Below, piece after piece: positions 36,024 to 45,164 of a stretch of 64,000 nucleotides of DNA. The position numbers were made by a program, and so were the translations under genes. This stretch comes from Undibacterium paludis (GTDB taxonomy: Bacteria > Pseudomonadota > Gammaproteobacteria > Burkholderiales > Burkholderiaceae_D). The stretch's first letter is position 1; each line of letters opens with the position of its first letter. The DNA lies in NCBI RefSeq assembly GCF_022568815.1, contig NZ_JAKZHX010000014.1, positions 1 through 64,000 on the forward strand, read 5' to 3'. A model generated the notes under the pieces. The model was not told the DNA's origin. It searched no databases and worked only from the letters and a program-made list of their open reading frames with translations.

Positions 36024-37370
36024 ATGTCTGGAAATAATTTGAATCAACAGAATGAATGGGTAACACGCAGCCTGCAACATGTATGGCACCCGTGTACCCA
36101 GATGCAGCATCATGAAACCGTGCCGCTGATACCCGTCAGCCATGGCCGCGGTGCATGGCTGTTTGACATGGAAGGCAAGCGTTATCTTGACGCCATCAGT
36201 TCCTGGTGGGTCAATCTGTTCGGTCATGCCAATCCGCGCATCAACGCTGAACTGAAAGACCAGCTCGACAAGCTGGAACATGCGATGCTGGCCGGTTTTA
36301 CTCATGCGCCTGTCATCGAATTGTCGGAAAAATTATCGGCCCTGAGCAATCATGCCCTCGGCCATTGTTTCTATGCATCCGATGGTGCATCAGCCGTCGA
36401 GATCGCCCTGAAGATGAGCTTCCATGCCTGGCGCAATGGTGGTCAGACTGAAAAACAGGAGTTTATTTGCATACAGGGCAGCTACCATGGTGAAACCGTG
36501 GGTGCGCTGGCAGTGACTGATGTGAGCCTGTTCCGCGAAGCCTATGGTCCCATGCTGCAGCGCGCCCATGTCGTCGCTTCACCCGATGCGCGTCTGGCAG
36601 GGGCTGGCGAAACTGCCGCCGATGTTGCCAGGCGTGCCGCTGCTGCACTGGAAGCCAAATTGCAGGAGCGTGCAGGCAAGATCGCTGCCGTCATCATAGA
36701 GCCACTGGTGCAATGCGCGACCGGCATGGCCATGCATGATCCGGTTTATCTGAAGCTTTTGCGTGAATTATGCGACCAGTACCAGGTACACCTGATCGCC
36801 GATGAGATTGCTGTTGGCTGTGGTCGTACAGGTACTTTCTTTGCCTGTGAATCAGCGCATATCTGGCCGGATTTCCTGTGTCTTTCCAAAGGTATCAGTG
36901 GTGGTTATCTGCCCTTGTCGCTGGTGATGACCACTGATATCGTGTACCAGGCATTTTATGATGCAGATATGCGTCGTGGTTTTTTGCATTCACATTCCTA
37001 CACCGGTAACCCGCTGGCTTGCCGTGCTGCATTGGCGACCCTGGCGATTTTTGAAGATGATCAGGTCTTGCAAAAGAATCGCCATAAGGCTGAATTTTTA
37101 CATGCTGCTTTTGCCGAACTGAAACAGGATGAACGCATACTTCATTTCCGCCAGCAAGGCATGATACTGGCGTTTGATGCCGTGGTTGATGATGCAGAAC
37201 GCACGGCGACTTTTTCACGCCGCTTTTTTGCCACGGCACTGAAGCATGAACTATTAATGCGGCCCATAGGCCGCACTGTCTATATGATGCCACCCTACAT
37301 CCTGGAGCAGGATGAATTGAGTCTGCTGGCACGTAAGACCAGACAAGTATTTGAAGAGGTAATGGCATGA
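36024..37370 (+). CDS. bioA: Adenosylmethionine--8-amino-7-oxononanoate aminotransferase
   Basis: This PLP aminotransferase makes 7,8-diaminopelargonate from KAPA using SAM as amino donor. The 448-residue protein has the PLP Lys289 (CLSKGISGGYLPLSL), the DEIAVGCGRTG segment with the cofactor Asp, and the N-terminal SSWWVNLFGHANPRI typical of BioA. Its stop overlaps the bioF start (ATGA). First gene of a complete bioA-F-D-B set. Confidence 0.95.
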   Translation: MSGNNLNQQNEWVTRSLQHVWHPCTQMQHHETVPLIPVSHGRGAWLFDMEGKRYLDAISSWWVNLFGHANPRINAELKDQLDKLEHAMLAGFTHAPVIELSEKLSALSNHALGHCFYASDGASAVEIALKMSFHAWRNGGQTEKQEFICIQGSYHGETVGALAVTDVSLFREAYGPMLQRAHVVASPDARLAGAGETAADVARRAAAALEAKLQERAGKIAAVIIEPLVQCATGMAMHDPVYLKLLRELCDQYQVHLIADEIAVGCGRTGTFFACESAHIWPDFLCLSKGISGGYLPLSLVMTTDIVYQAFYDADMRRGFLHSHSYTGNPLACRAALATLAIFEDDQVLQKNRHKAEFLHAAFAELKQDERILHFRQQGMILAFDAVVDDAERTATFSRRFFATALKHELLMRPIGRTVYMMPPYILEQDELSLLARKTRQVFEEVMA

Positions 37371-38632
37371 CCGATGCTAGTAAAAACAATCCCGGCATAC
37401 GCATTGCCACCCAGCGCAGGTCTCTGGTGCAAGGTTTGCAACAGGAACTTGAGGTACTTGATCAGAAACACCTGCTACGTCAGCGACGTACGGTAGAAAC
37501 ACCATCGGCCCCAACGATGAAAGTCGACGGTCGTGACCTGCTGGCATTTTGCAGCAACGATTACCTGGGTCTGGCCGCCCATCCTCAACTGGCTGCTGCC
37601 TTGCAGGAAGGTGCGGCCCTGTATGGTGTCGGCAGCGGTGCATCACACCTGATCAGTGGTCATAGTCGTGCCCATGCTGTACTGGAAGAACGCCTGGCAG
37701 AATTTGTCTCGCCGCATATAGACAATGTCCGTGCCCTGTATTTCTGCACGGGCTATATGGCCAACCTGGCTGTCATCACGGCACTGGCGATCAACAAGGA
37801 CACCACAGTATTTTCTGAAGCACTGAACCATGCCTCATTGATAGATGGTGCACGTCTCTCGCGCGCCGCCGTGCAGGTTTTTCCGCATGGTGATTACACA
37901 GCGCTGGAACGCATGCTCCAGCAATGCAAGACCAAGCACAGGGTTGTGGTGACCGACAGCGTTTTCAGCATGGACGGTAATATCGCAGAACTTGGCCCTT
38001 TGCTGGCAATTTGTGAACGCTATGATGCCTGGCTCATCGTCGATGATGCCCATGGCTTTGGTGTACTCGGTGCCCATGGCCGTGGTGTGCTTGAGCACCT
38101 GAATATCAAGTCGCCCAATCTCGTGTACATGGGCACACTGGGCAAGGCGGCCGGTGTCGGCGGCGCTTTTGTCGCAGCAGATGCCACCGTCATCGAATGG
38201 CTGGTGCAGCGTGCCCGCAGTTACATCTACACGACAGCGGCGGCGCCTGCGCTGGCACACGCCTTGCTGACCAGCATAGACATCATAGATGGTGAAGAAG
38301 GCCAGCAAAGACGCGCGCATTTGAACAAATTGATCAAACTCTTCCGCGATGGCCTGCATCTGCAGGTCTGGCACGCCTTGCCATCGGATACGGCGGTACA
38401 GCCTGTGGTCATCGGTGACAATGCCGCCATGTTGCGGGTGGCCGGCAACCTCATGGACCAGGGCATGTGGGTAGGCGCAATACGTCCGCCTACCGTACCT
38501 GTCGGTACGGCGCGCCTGCGCGCCACTCTGTCGGCGGCGCATACAGAAGTGCAGGTATTGCAACTGGTGCAGGCGATTAACCGCCTTGACCAGATGAGTT
38601 ATGTCGCCCAATGTTTTGCCGAGGTGGCCTGA
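37367..38632 (+). CDS. bioF: 8-amino-7-oxononanoate synthase
   Basis: This PLP enzyme condenses pimeloyl-ACP/CoA with alanine to KAPA. The 421-residue protein has PLP Lys260 (MGTLGKAAGVGGAF), DDAHGFGVLG and SNDYLGLAAHP. It is longer than the roughly 385 residues of E. coli BioF; the extra length is mainly an N-terminal extension (about 1-45). It overlaps bioA and bioD by 4 and 1 bases, so translation is likely coupled. Confidence 0.95.
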   Translation: MTDASKNNPGIRIATQRRSLVQGLQQELEVLDQKHLLRQRRTVETPSAPTMKVDGRDLLAFCSNDYLGLAAHPQLAAALQEGAALYGVGSGASHLISGHSRAHAVLEERLAEFVSPHIDNVRALYFCTGYMANLAVITALAINKDTTVFSEALNHASLIDGARLSRAAVQVFPHGDYTALERMLQQCKTKHRVVVTDSVFSMDGNIAELGPLLAICERYDAWLIVDDAHGFGVLGAHGRGVLEHLNIKSPNLVYMGTLGKAAGVGGAFVAADATVIEWLVQRARSYIYTTAAAPALAHALLTSIDIIDGEEGQQRRAHLNKLIKLFRDGLHLQVWHALPSDTAVQPVVIGDNAAMLRVAGNLMDQGMWVGAIRPPTVPVGTARLRATLSAAHTEVQVLQLVQAINRLDQMSYVAQCFAEVA

Positions 38633-39327
38633 TGCAAAAGCGGCTGCATGATTTCTTCGTGACTGGCACAGATACAGAGATAGGCAAGACCCTGGTCAGC
38701 GCTGCCTTGCTGCGTGCGATGCAGGCTCAGGGTTTGCAGACTGTGGGCATGAAGCCCATCGCTGCCGGGGCAGAAATGCATGAAGGTATTTTGCATAATG
38801 AAGATGTTGATATGCTGGTCGCCGCTGCCAGCATCAAGACAGAGTTGAGCCTGGTATGCCCCTACCTGATGCAGACTCCTGCAGCGCCGCATATCGTGGC
38901 TGAGCTTGAGCAAGTGAAGATAGAGCTGTCGCTTATCGTCAACAGCTATCAGCAATTGCGCGAGCAGGCAGATGCCGTCGTGGTGGAAGGTGTAGGTGGG
39001 TTTTGCGTACCCCTGAATGCGCAAGTGACGACGGCAGACATGGCGCAAGAGCTGGCCTTGCCGGTGATACTGGTAGTCGGCATGCGTCTCGGTTGCATCA
39101 ACCATGCGCTGCTGACTGTCGAAGCCATCGTTGCCCGCGGCCTCAGGCTGGCAGGCTGGGTTGCTAATACTGTTGATGCCAACATGCTGTACCCGCAAGA
39201 AAATATAAACGCCCTGCGTGAACGCATCGTTGCGCCCATGCTGGGGCATATTCCCCGTTTGAATGTCCCTGATCATGAGAAGGCAGAAGTGGCCGCCTCG
39301 TATCTGGATTTGAGTCAATTGAAGTAA
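38632..39327 (+). CDS. bioD: Dethiobiotin synthetase
   Basis: This enzyme closes the ureido ring of diaminopelargonate with CO2 and ATP. The 231-residue protein has the P-loop variant FFVTGTDTEIGKTLVS, Lys in MKPIAAG, and VEGVGGFCVPL. The ATG at 38632 overlaps the bioF stop; an upstream in-frame start would lengthen it inside bioF and is unnecessary. Confidence 0.94.
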   Translation: MQKRLHDFFVTGTDTEIGKTLVSAALLRAMQAQGLQTVGMKPIAAGAEMHEGILHNEDVDMLVAAASIKTELSLVCPYLMQTPAAPHIVAELEQVKIELSLIVNSYQQLREQADAVVVEGVGGFCVPLNAQVTTADMAQELALPVILVVGMRLGCINHALLTVEAIVARGLRLAGWVANTVDANMLYPQENINALRERIVAPMLGHIPRLNVPDHEKAEVAASYLDLSQLK

Positions 39328-39339
39328 AAGGAAACAAAG

Positions 39340-40368
39340 ATGCAAGCTACTGATACGACTTTGCAAGCCATGCAATTCCAGCCACCGGTCAAGAAGATCG
39401 AAGCCGAGACCTGGCCCGTGGATGAAGTACTGGCCCTGTTTGATTTGCCCTTCAATGACCTGATGTTCAAGGCACAGACTGCGCATCGTGCCAACTTCCC
39501 TGACGGTGATGTAGAGCTGGCGACACTCTTGTCCATCAAGACCGGCGGTTGCGAAGAAGATTGTGGTTATTGCCCGCAGGCTGCCCGTTACGACACTGGC
39601 GTAGAAGCAAAAAAAATTCTCGATGTACGCGAGGTACTCGACGCAGCCAAAGCTGCCCGCGAAAACGGCGCAACCCGTTTTTGCATGGGCGCAGCATGGC
39701 GTTCGCCAAAAGACCGCGACATGGAAAAGGTAGAAACCATGGTGCGTGAAGTCAAGGCCATGGGTCTGGAAACCTGCGCCACACTGGGTATGCTGAAAGA
39801 AGAACAGGCACAACGCCTGAAAGATGCAGGTCTCGATTACTACAACCACAATCTCGATACTGCGCCTGAGTTTTACAGCAATGTGATCTCTACCCGCGAG
39901 TACCAGGACAGGCTCGATACCCTGGGCCATGTACGCAATGCCGGTTTGAAAGTCTGCTGCGGTGGCATCGTCGGCATGGGTGAATCACGCCGTCAGCGTG
40001 CTGGCCTGATCGCACAACTGGCGAACCTGAATCCTTATCCAGAATCGGTGCCGGTGAATCATCTGGTGCAGGTAGAGGGTACGCCTTTGCATGGTCTTGA
40101 CCCGCTTGATCCGCTGGAATTCGTACGCACGATAGCGGTTGCCCGCATCACCATGCCCAAGGCGCGTGTGCGTCTGTCGGCTGGCCGTCGCCAGATGGGT
40201 GAAGCCGTGCAGGCCATGTGCTTTTTGGCCGGGGCGAACTCGATTTTCTACGGCGATAAATTGCTGACTACGGCTAATCCAGAAGCGCAGGATGACCGTG
40301 TTTTGCTGGATAAACTGGGCTTGAAGACGCGTGGCAAGGTTGAGGCTAAGTCTGGTAGTTGTTCTTGA
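39340..40368 (+). CDS. bioB: Biotin synthase
   Basis: This radical SAM enzyme inserts sulfur into dethiobiotin. The 342-residue protein has the 4Fe-4S/SAM motif Cys71-x3-Cys75-x2-Cys78 ([16 protein letters not shown]), and the auxiliary-cluster residues in [19 protein letters not shown] and [12 protein letters not shown] segments, including the conserved RLSAGR Arg. It completes the biotin pathway and directly precedes liuD, the biotinylated subunit of methylcrotonoyl-CoA carboxylase. Confidence 0.96.
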   Translation: MQATDTTLQAMQFQPPVKKIEAETWPVDEVLALFDLPFNDLMFKAQTAHRANFPDGDVELATLLSIKTGGCEEDCGYCPQAARYDTGVEAKKILDVREVLDAAKAARENGATRFCMGAAWRSPKDRDMEKVETMVREVKAMGLETCATLGMLKEEQAQRLKDAGLDYYNHNLDTAPEFYSNVISTREYQDRLDTLGHVRNAGLKVCCGGIVGMGESRRQRAGLIAQLANLNPYPESVPVNHLVQVEGTPLHGLDPLDPLEFVRTIAVARITMPKARVRLSAGRRQMGEAVQAMCFLAGANSIFYGDKLLTTANPEAQDDRVLLDKLGLKTRGKVEAKSGSCS

Positions 40369-40386
40369 AGAAGACCTTACTTCTTC
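40367..40386. terminator. Weak hairpin after bioB
   Basis: The 7-bp repeat GAAGAAG / CTTCTTC with a 6-base loop overlaps the bioB stop codon. Without a T tract it may only slow transcription. The rest of the 142-base gap before liuD shows no clear promoter or LiuR site. Confidence 0.3.
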
Positions 40387-40510
40387 AGCACAGAGCTTAT
40401 TTGAGCACAAAGAGAAAAGATGGAGACACAGAGGAAGCCAAAGCCTTTTTCTGATGACTGAGTAAAGAAAAATTATCGCAACTGATACATCCACCCAAAA
40501 GGTTAGAGAC

Positions 40511-42505
40511 ATGTTTACCAAAATCCTGATCGCCAACCGTGGCGAAATTGCTTGCCGTGTTGCTGCTACCGCACGCCGCATGGGCATCAAGACTGTCGCT
40601 GTGTATTCCGAAGCCGATGCCAATGCCAAGCATGTCGCGGTTTGTGATGAGGCAGTACTGATAGGCCCGGCAGCTGCAAAAGAAAGTTATCTGCGTGCCG
40701 ACAAGATCATAGAAGTGGCCCTGGCAACGGGTGCACAGGCTATCCATCCGGGTTATGGTTTTTTGTCTGAAAATAGTGAGTTTGCTGAAGCCTGCGCCAA
40801 AAACGGTATCGCCTTCATCGGCCCGCCAGCCTCGGCGATAGAAGCCATGGGTAGCAAATCTGCCGCTAAATCCCTGATGGAAAAAGCCCATGTGCCCCTG
40901 GTGCCTGGCTACCATGGCGACAACCAGGACGCTGATTTCCTGCAAACCGAGGCTGACCGTATTGGTTACCCGGTGCTGCTCAAAGCCAGTGCTGGTGGTG
41001 GTGGCAAGGGCATGCGTGTTGTCGAGAAATCGGCTGACTTCAAGGATGCACTGGCGTCCTGCAAACGTGAAGCCATCAACTCTTTTGGGGACGATAAGGT
41101 ACTGGCAGAAAAATACCTGCAAAGGCCGCGCCATATAGAAATCCAGGTGTTTGCCGATACCCATGGCAATTGCGTTTATCTGTTTGAACGCGATTGCTCG
41201 GTACAGCGCCGCCATCAAAAAGTACTGGAAGAAGCACCAGCACCCGGCATGACGGCAGAGCGCCGCGCTGCCATGGGTGAGGCTGCTGTGGCTGCTGCAA
41301 AAGCAGTGGGCTATGTTGGTGCAGGTACTGTGGAATTCATTGCCAACCAGGACGGTTCTTTCTATTTTATGGAAATGAATACGCGTTTGCAGGTGGAGCA
41401 TCCGGTCACGGAAATGATCACTGGTACTGACCTGGTTGAATGGCAATTGCGTGTGGCTGCCGGTGAAAAATTGCCGCTGCAACAGAATGAATTAAAGATC
41501 CATGGTCATGCCATAGAAGCGCGTGTGTATGCAGAAAATCCAGAAAAAGGCTTCCTGCCATCGATAGGTACGCTGCGCCATGCACGCACCCCGGTGGCTG
41601 TGAATTTTGAACTTGGTGGCACGACTGATCCTGCGGCTTTCCGTATCGACAGTGGTGTGCGTGAAGGCGATACGATTTCGCCTTTCTACGATCCTATGAT
41701 CGCCAAGATGATCGTCTGGGGCAAGGACAGGAAAGAAGCACTGATGCACATGAGTCAGGCATTGGCGCAATACCAGATCGTCGGCCTGCACAGCAATATC
41801 GCCTTCCTGTCGCGTCTGGTGAACAGCACGGCTTTTTCTGGCGCTGATCTGGATACCGGTCTCATAGAGCGCAATCAGGCAGAACTGTTCCCTGCACCCG
41901 CAGCAGCCAGCCTGACGACGCTGGCTCTGGCAGTCGTGTCCCTGCTGAACTCAGAAAAATCTGCTGGCACAGACCCATGGCAATCCAGCCACGGCTGGCG
42001 CATGAACAGTCTCATGCAACGCAGCCTGCAATTCACGGAAGAAGAGCAGACGCATGATGTGCAGGTGACTTATCTGGCCGATGGCTGGCAAGTACAGGCT
42101 GGTGAATCGACAGCACAGGTCAGACTGGCACTGGCGCATGAAAATGATATCGTCATCAAGATTGCCGACCAGACTGTCGCTGCGACCGTGGTGCGCGATG
42201 GTGAACATGTCCATGTCTTCAGCCAGGGCAGGCATACTGATCTGCATTACATCGATGCACTCGCGCATGCCGGTGAAGCCGAGGCAGAAGCCGGCCGCCT
42301 GACTGCGCCCATGCCAGGCAAGATCGTCGCCGTACTCGTCAACAAGGCACAGGAAGTGAAGAAGGGGGATGCCCTGCTCATCATGGAAGCGATGAAGATG
42401 GAACATACCATCTCTGCACCGCATGATGGTGTCATTGATGAAGTCCTGTATGCGATTGGTGACCAGGTGACTGAGGGCGCGCAGTTGCTGGCGTTCCAGC
42501 AGTAA
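40511..42505 (+). CDS. liuD: Methylcrotonoyl-CoA carboxylase, biotin-carrying (alpha) subunit
   Basis: The 664-residue subunit carboxylates its own biotin. The biotin-carboxylase domain (about 1-450) has the ATP-grasp Gly-rich loop KASAGGGGKGMR and EMNTRLQVEHPVTE. A BT linker region follows, and the C-terminal biotinyl domain carries the biotinylated Lys in MEAMKMEH. With LiuB it forms methylcrotonoyl-CoA carboxylase. It is followed by a strong terminator that ends the liu-bio region. Confidence 0.94.
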   Translation: MFTKILIANRGEIACRVAATARRMGIKTVAVYSEADANAKHVAVCDEAVLIGPAAAKESYLRADKIIEVALATGAQAIHPGYGFLSENSEFAEACAKNGIAFIGPPASAIEAMGSKSAAKSLMEKAHVPLVPGYHGDNQDADFLQTEADRIGYPVLLKASAGGGGKGMRVVEKSADFKDALASCKREAINSFGDDKVLAEKYLQRPRHIEIQVFADTHGNCVYLFERDCSVQRRHQKVLEEAPAPGMTAERRAAMGEAAVAAAKAVGYVGAGTVEFIANQDGSFYFMEMNTRLQVEHPVTEMITGTDLVEWQLRVAAGEKLPLQQNELKIHGHAIEARVYAENPEKGFLPSIGTLRHARTPVAVNFELGGTTDPAAFRIDSGVREGDTISPFYDPMIAKMIVWGKDRKEALMHMSQALAQYQIVGLHSNIAFLSRLVNSTAFSGADLDTGLIERNQAELFPAPAAASLTTLALAVVSLLNSEKSAGTDPWQSSHGWRMNSLMQRSLQFTEEEQTHDVQVTYLADGWQVQAGESTAQVRLALAHENDIVIKIADQTVAATVVRDGEHVHVFSQGRHTDLHYIDALAHAGEAEAEAGRLTAPMPGKIVAVLVNKAQEVKKGDALLIMEAMKMEHTISAPHDGVIDEVLYAIGDQVTEGAQLLAFQQ

Positions 42506-42527
42506 GCTCGCCTGGAGTTTGTACAGT

Positions 42528-42558
42528 AAAGCCAGCACAGTTGTGCTGGCTTTTTTTT
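42528..42558 (+). terminator. Intrinsic terminator after liuD
   Basis: The 12-bp stem AAAGCCAGCACA / TGTGCTGGCTTT with a tiny loop runs into eight T residues. Confidence 0.92.
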
Positions 42559-42700
42559 CTGTAAAACAAAACAGATATACCAACAAATCACCTCGCTGTG
42601 CTACTTGTACAAAACGACAGGCAAGTCCATCATGGAAACCTGAACAAGAAAAATTTATAAACACGCTTTTTCATTACCTTGCCCATAATTCGAAATCACC

Positions 42701-43429
42701 ATGACCGCACTCTCGATCAACATCAACAAAATCGCCCTGCTGCGCAATTCGCGTGGCCGTAACTATCCCGATGTACAGGCATTTGCTGCCCGTTGCCTGG
42801 ATCTTGGTGCGCATGGCATCACTTTACATCCGCGTCAGGACCAAAGGCATGCCCGTTATTCAGATGTGGAAACCTTGGGCTTACTCTGTCAGGAGCGCGG
42901 TGTGGAACTGAATGTAGAAGGCTACCCTGCGCCGGAATTTCTCGATGTCGTCAAACGCAACAAACCGGCGCAATGTACGCTGGTGCCGGATGCGCCTGAC
43001 CAGCTGACTTCTGACCATGGCTGGGATTTGCGCAGGGATGCAGACTTTTTGCGCCCTGTGCTGGCTGAGCTGAAAGCCCTGGGCATACGCAGCAGCCTGT
43101 TTGTCGACTACGATAACCCTGAGCTGCATCTGGCGAAAGAGCTCGGTGCTGATCGTGTAGAACTGTATACCGAACCCTATGCCGAGCATTTTGGTACAGC
43201 GCAGGGGGAGCAGATACTCCAGGGATTTCTGCAGGCTGCCAAACGGGCCCAGGATGCCGGTCTTGGTGTCAATGCCGGCCACGATCTTAACCTCGATAAT
43301 CTCGGTAAATTCCTGACTATCCCCGGCATACTGGAAGTGTCCATAGGTCATGCAGTGATCGTCGAATGCCTGGAATCTGGCATCACTGACGTGTTGGCAA
43401 AGTATGTAAAAATCTGTGGATCACGCTAA
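42701..43429 (+). CDS. pdxJ: Pyridoxine 5'-phosphate synthase
   Basis: PdxJ condenses 1-deoxyxylulose 5-phosphate with 3-amino-2-oxopropyl phosphate in vitamin B6 synthesis. The 242-residue barrel has the family segments INKIALLRNSRGRNYPD, HPRQDQRHARYSDV, LNVEGYP, VDYDNPEL and AGHDLNLDNL, including the catalytic Glu and His. It stands alone between the liuD terminator and the riboswitch-led cluster. Confidence 0.95.
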   Translation: MTALSININKIALLRNSRGRNYPDVQAFAARCLDLGAHGITLHPRQDQRHARYSDVETLGLLCQERGVELNVEGYPAPEFLDVVKRNKPAQCTLVPDAPDQLTSDHGWDLRRDADFLRPVLAELKALGIRSSLFVDYDNPELHLAKELGADRVELYTEPYAEHFGTAQGEQILQGFLQAAKRAQDAGLGVNAGHDLNLDNLGKFLTIPGILEVSIGHAVIVECLESGITDVLAKYVKICGSR

Positions 43430-43483
43430 TTATTGTTCAATTTGCAATGAAAATTGAAAAGCAAAAAAATGTTAACTTTTTCC

Positions 43484-43512
43484 TTGAAGCCTGCAATTAA
43501 TTGACCTACATT
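43484..43512 (+). promoter_or_regulatory. Candidate promoter of the riboswitch transcript
   Basis: TTGAAG (43484-43489) and TACATT (43507-43512) are 17 bases apart, each with 4 of 6 matches. The predicted start is near 43519, giving a leader of about 215 bases that contains the whole riboswitch. An 11-base direct repeat, TGGGGTAACAG, occurs at 43512-43522 and exactly 60 bases later at 43572-43582. Confidence 0.4.
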
Positions 43513-43587
43513 GGGGTAACAGTGGTCACGAGCCACCGTGGTTGATGTGTCTGTGTTCAGTTTATCGAGTATGGGGTAACAGGATCA

Positions 43588-43693
43588 TTGGCGCAGTATA
43601 AGGGCAAACCATACGAAAGCATGGGACGCAAAACTAGAGGGCCCTCGCATTCTTGCAGGTGAATGCAAGACCGGCAGGGTAGCCAGATACCGT
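43588..43693 (+). ncRNA. c-di-GMP-I (GEMM) riboswitch
   Basis: The aptamer core is easily recognised: GGGCAAACC, a GAAA tetraloop closed by CCATAC/GCATGG (43609-43624), GGGACGCAAAA, a second helix closed by GCATTC / GAATGC with its loop, and the conserved GGCAGGGTAGCC. A short closing P1 pairs GTAT (near 43597) with ATAC (near 43689). This is the family that binds cyclic di-GMP. A terminator-like hairpin and the ribosome-binding site of the first Pil-Chp gene follow within 45 bases, so c-di-GMP should set expression of the cluster. Confidence 0.93.
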
Positions 43694-43713
43694 AATCCGC
43701 ATAGGCGGTTTTT
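43690..43713 (+). terminator. Riboswitch expression-platform hairpin
   Basis: CCGC (43697-43700) pairs with GCGG (43705-43708) and runs into five T residues. An alternative outer pairing ACCG / CGGT uses bases of the riboswitch P1 3' strand. Competition between P1 and this terminator would make the riboswitch a transcriptional switch; sign (on or off) is not certain, though P1 stabilisation should favour read-through. Confidence 0.5.
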
Positions 43714-43733
43714 CGTAAAGAGGCAGGTCGCTC

Positions 43734-44660
43734 ATGAACAACATGTCTTCGGCGCTCGCGGGCGCTTCCAGGAAAATTCTCATTGCTGTATTTGGTCTGT
43801 CTGATTACGAGTTACGCCTGGTGCGCAGCGTACTTAGCTTGACAATGGTCAGTGGTCGCAAGCATTCTTATGCACTGTTTGATGCTGCTCAGATCGCTGC
43901 CCCCGACATTGTCATCCTCGATCCAGACAATATCCAGGCCCGGACTGCTCTCCAAACCTTGATAGAGTCGCGCAATATTTCTGAACCTGCCACCGTATTT
44001 ATTTCAAACGCCGGCCAGGCCAGGCCAGGCAAGTATCACCTGCTGCACCCTCTGGTTCCGACCAAGATGCTGGCCTTACTGGACCAGGTTGCTGATGAAC
44101 TGGACCGGGTTTTGCCAGCATCACCGTCACCGACCGCTACGGTAGCGTCACTTGTATCTCCAGCTTCCCAGACAGAATTGCCGGATCAGGTCGTGGCCCA
44201 GCCTTTGTTGCAAAAACCGACCACTGCGCCAGTATTACAAACTGCTCACCGTGCCCTGATCGTAGATGACAGCCCTACGGCCAGAATCAAGATAGACCTG
44301 GAATTGCGGTCCATGAAAATTGCTTCCGACTGCGCTGAAACCGGTGAGCAAGCTTTGCAAATGCTTGAGAAAAAAGCTTATGACATCATCTTCCTCGACA
44401 TCGTCATGCCTGGTGCTGATGGCTACGAAATCTGCAAGATCATACGCCGTCACCCTCAGACCAAGCGCACGCCAGTCGTCATGCTGACCAGCAAGTCTTC
44501 TCCATTTGATCGCATCCGTGGTTCGCTGTCCGGGTGCAGCAGCTATCTGACCAAACCTGTGGAACATCTGAAGTTCCGCGCCGTGGTTGAAAAAATCCTG
44601 GCCACAGATGATGCCATCTTCACGATGGACAAGGGCCATGACCTGGCAATGGGGACCTGA
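43734..44660 (+). CDS. PilG-like response regulator with an N-terminal pseudo-receiver
   Basis: The 308-residue protein has two parts. The N-terminal 130 residues look like a degenerate receiver: an ILIAV first strand and DIVILDPDN, but no acidic pair and no conserved Lys. A linker leads to a complete receiver (about 176-300) with VDDSPTAR, phospho-acceptor Asp in FLDIVMP, and the Lys in YLTKP. The receiver resembles PilG of the Pil-Chp system. There is no DNA-binding output domain, so it should act through protein contacts. It is the first gene behind the c-di-GMP riboswitch. Confidence 0.85.
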   Translation: MNNMSSALAGASRKILIAVFGLSDYELRLVRSVLSLTMVSGRKHSYALFDAAQIAAPDIVILDPDNIQARTALQTLIESRNISEPATVFISNAGQARPGKYHLLHPLVPTKMLALLDQVADELDRVLPASPSPTATVASLVSPASQTELPDQVVAQPLLQKPTTAPVLQTAHRALIVDDSPTARIKIDLELRSMKIASDCAETGEQALQMLEKKAYDIIFLDIVMPGADGYEICKIIRRHPQTKRTPVVMLTSKSSPFDRIRGSLSGCSSYLTKPVEHLKFRAVVEKILATDDAIFTMDKGHDLAMGT

Positions 44661-44753
44661 TTCAGATCGACAGACAGCTGTCTCAAAAACGATTTTTGTA
44701 CCTGTGTCCTGATCCCAGGGCACATAGCTTAGCAAAACTCTCAGGAGCTGATC

Positions 44754-45119
44754 ATGAGCATGAAAAAAGCACTCGTAGTTGACGATTCCAGCGCTGAACT
44801 GGCCAATATCAAATCCATACTGTCCGATGCAGGTTATCTGGTGGTGACAGCGTCCAGCGGCAAGGAATCGCTGGAAAAAGCCAAGGCAGAAAAACCGTCC
44901 ATTATCTTTCTTGATATCGTCATGCCTGAGATGGACGGCTACGAAGCCTGCCGCAACCTGACACAAGACCCTGCGACCAAGGACATCCCCATCGTATTTG
45001 TCAGCAGCAAGTCGCAAAAAGCTGATCGCATCTGGGGACAGTTGCAGGGGGCCAAAGGCTACGTTTCCAAGCCTTACACAGCTGACCAGATCATCGACCA
45101 ACTGAAAATCGCTGCCTGA
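44754..45119 (+). CDS. pilH: PilH-like single-domain response regulator
   Basis: The 121-residue receiver has VDDSSAE (acid pair), phospho-acceptor Asp in FLDIVMPEMDGYEA and Lys in GYVSKPY. Single-domain receivers at this position in Pil-Chp clusters are PilH, which tunes retraction and phosphate flow. CAGGAG lies 8 bases before the ATG. The gene symbol is assigned by context and similarity. Confidence 0.85.
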   Translation: MSMKKALVVDDSSAELANIKSILSDAGYLVVTASSGKESLEKAKAEKPSIIFLDIVMPEMDGYEACRNLTQDPATKDIPIVFVSSKSQKADRIWGQLQGAKGYVSKPYTADQIIDQLKIAA

Positions 45120-45164
45120 TGACATAAGCCTGGAAGTAGCAGGTCATTTACAAGCGGAGTTGTC

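Noticed and set aside
38599..39930. A 443-codon minus-strand frame opposite bioD and bioB
   Set aside because: Antisense to two certain enzymes with intact active sites; Cys/His-rich shadow composition.
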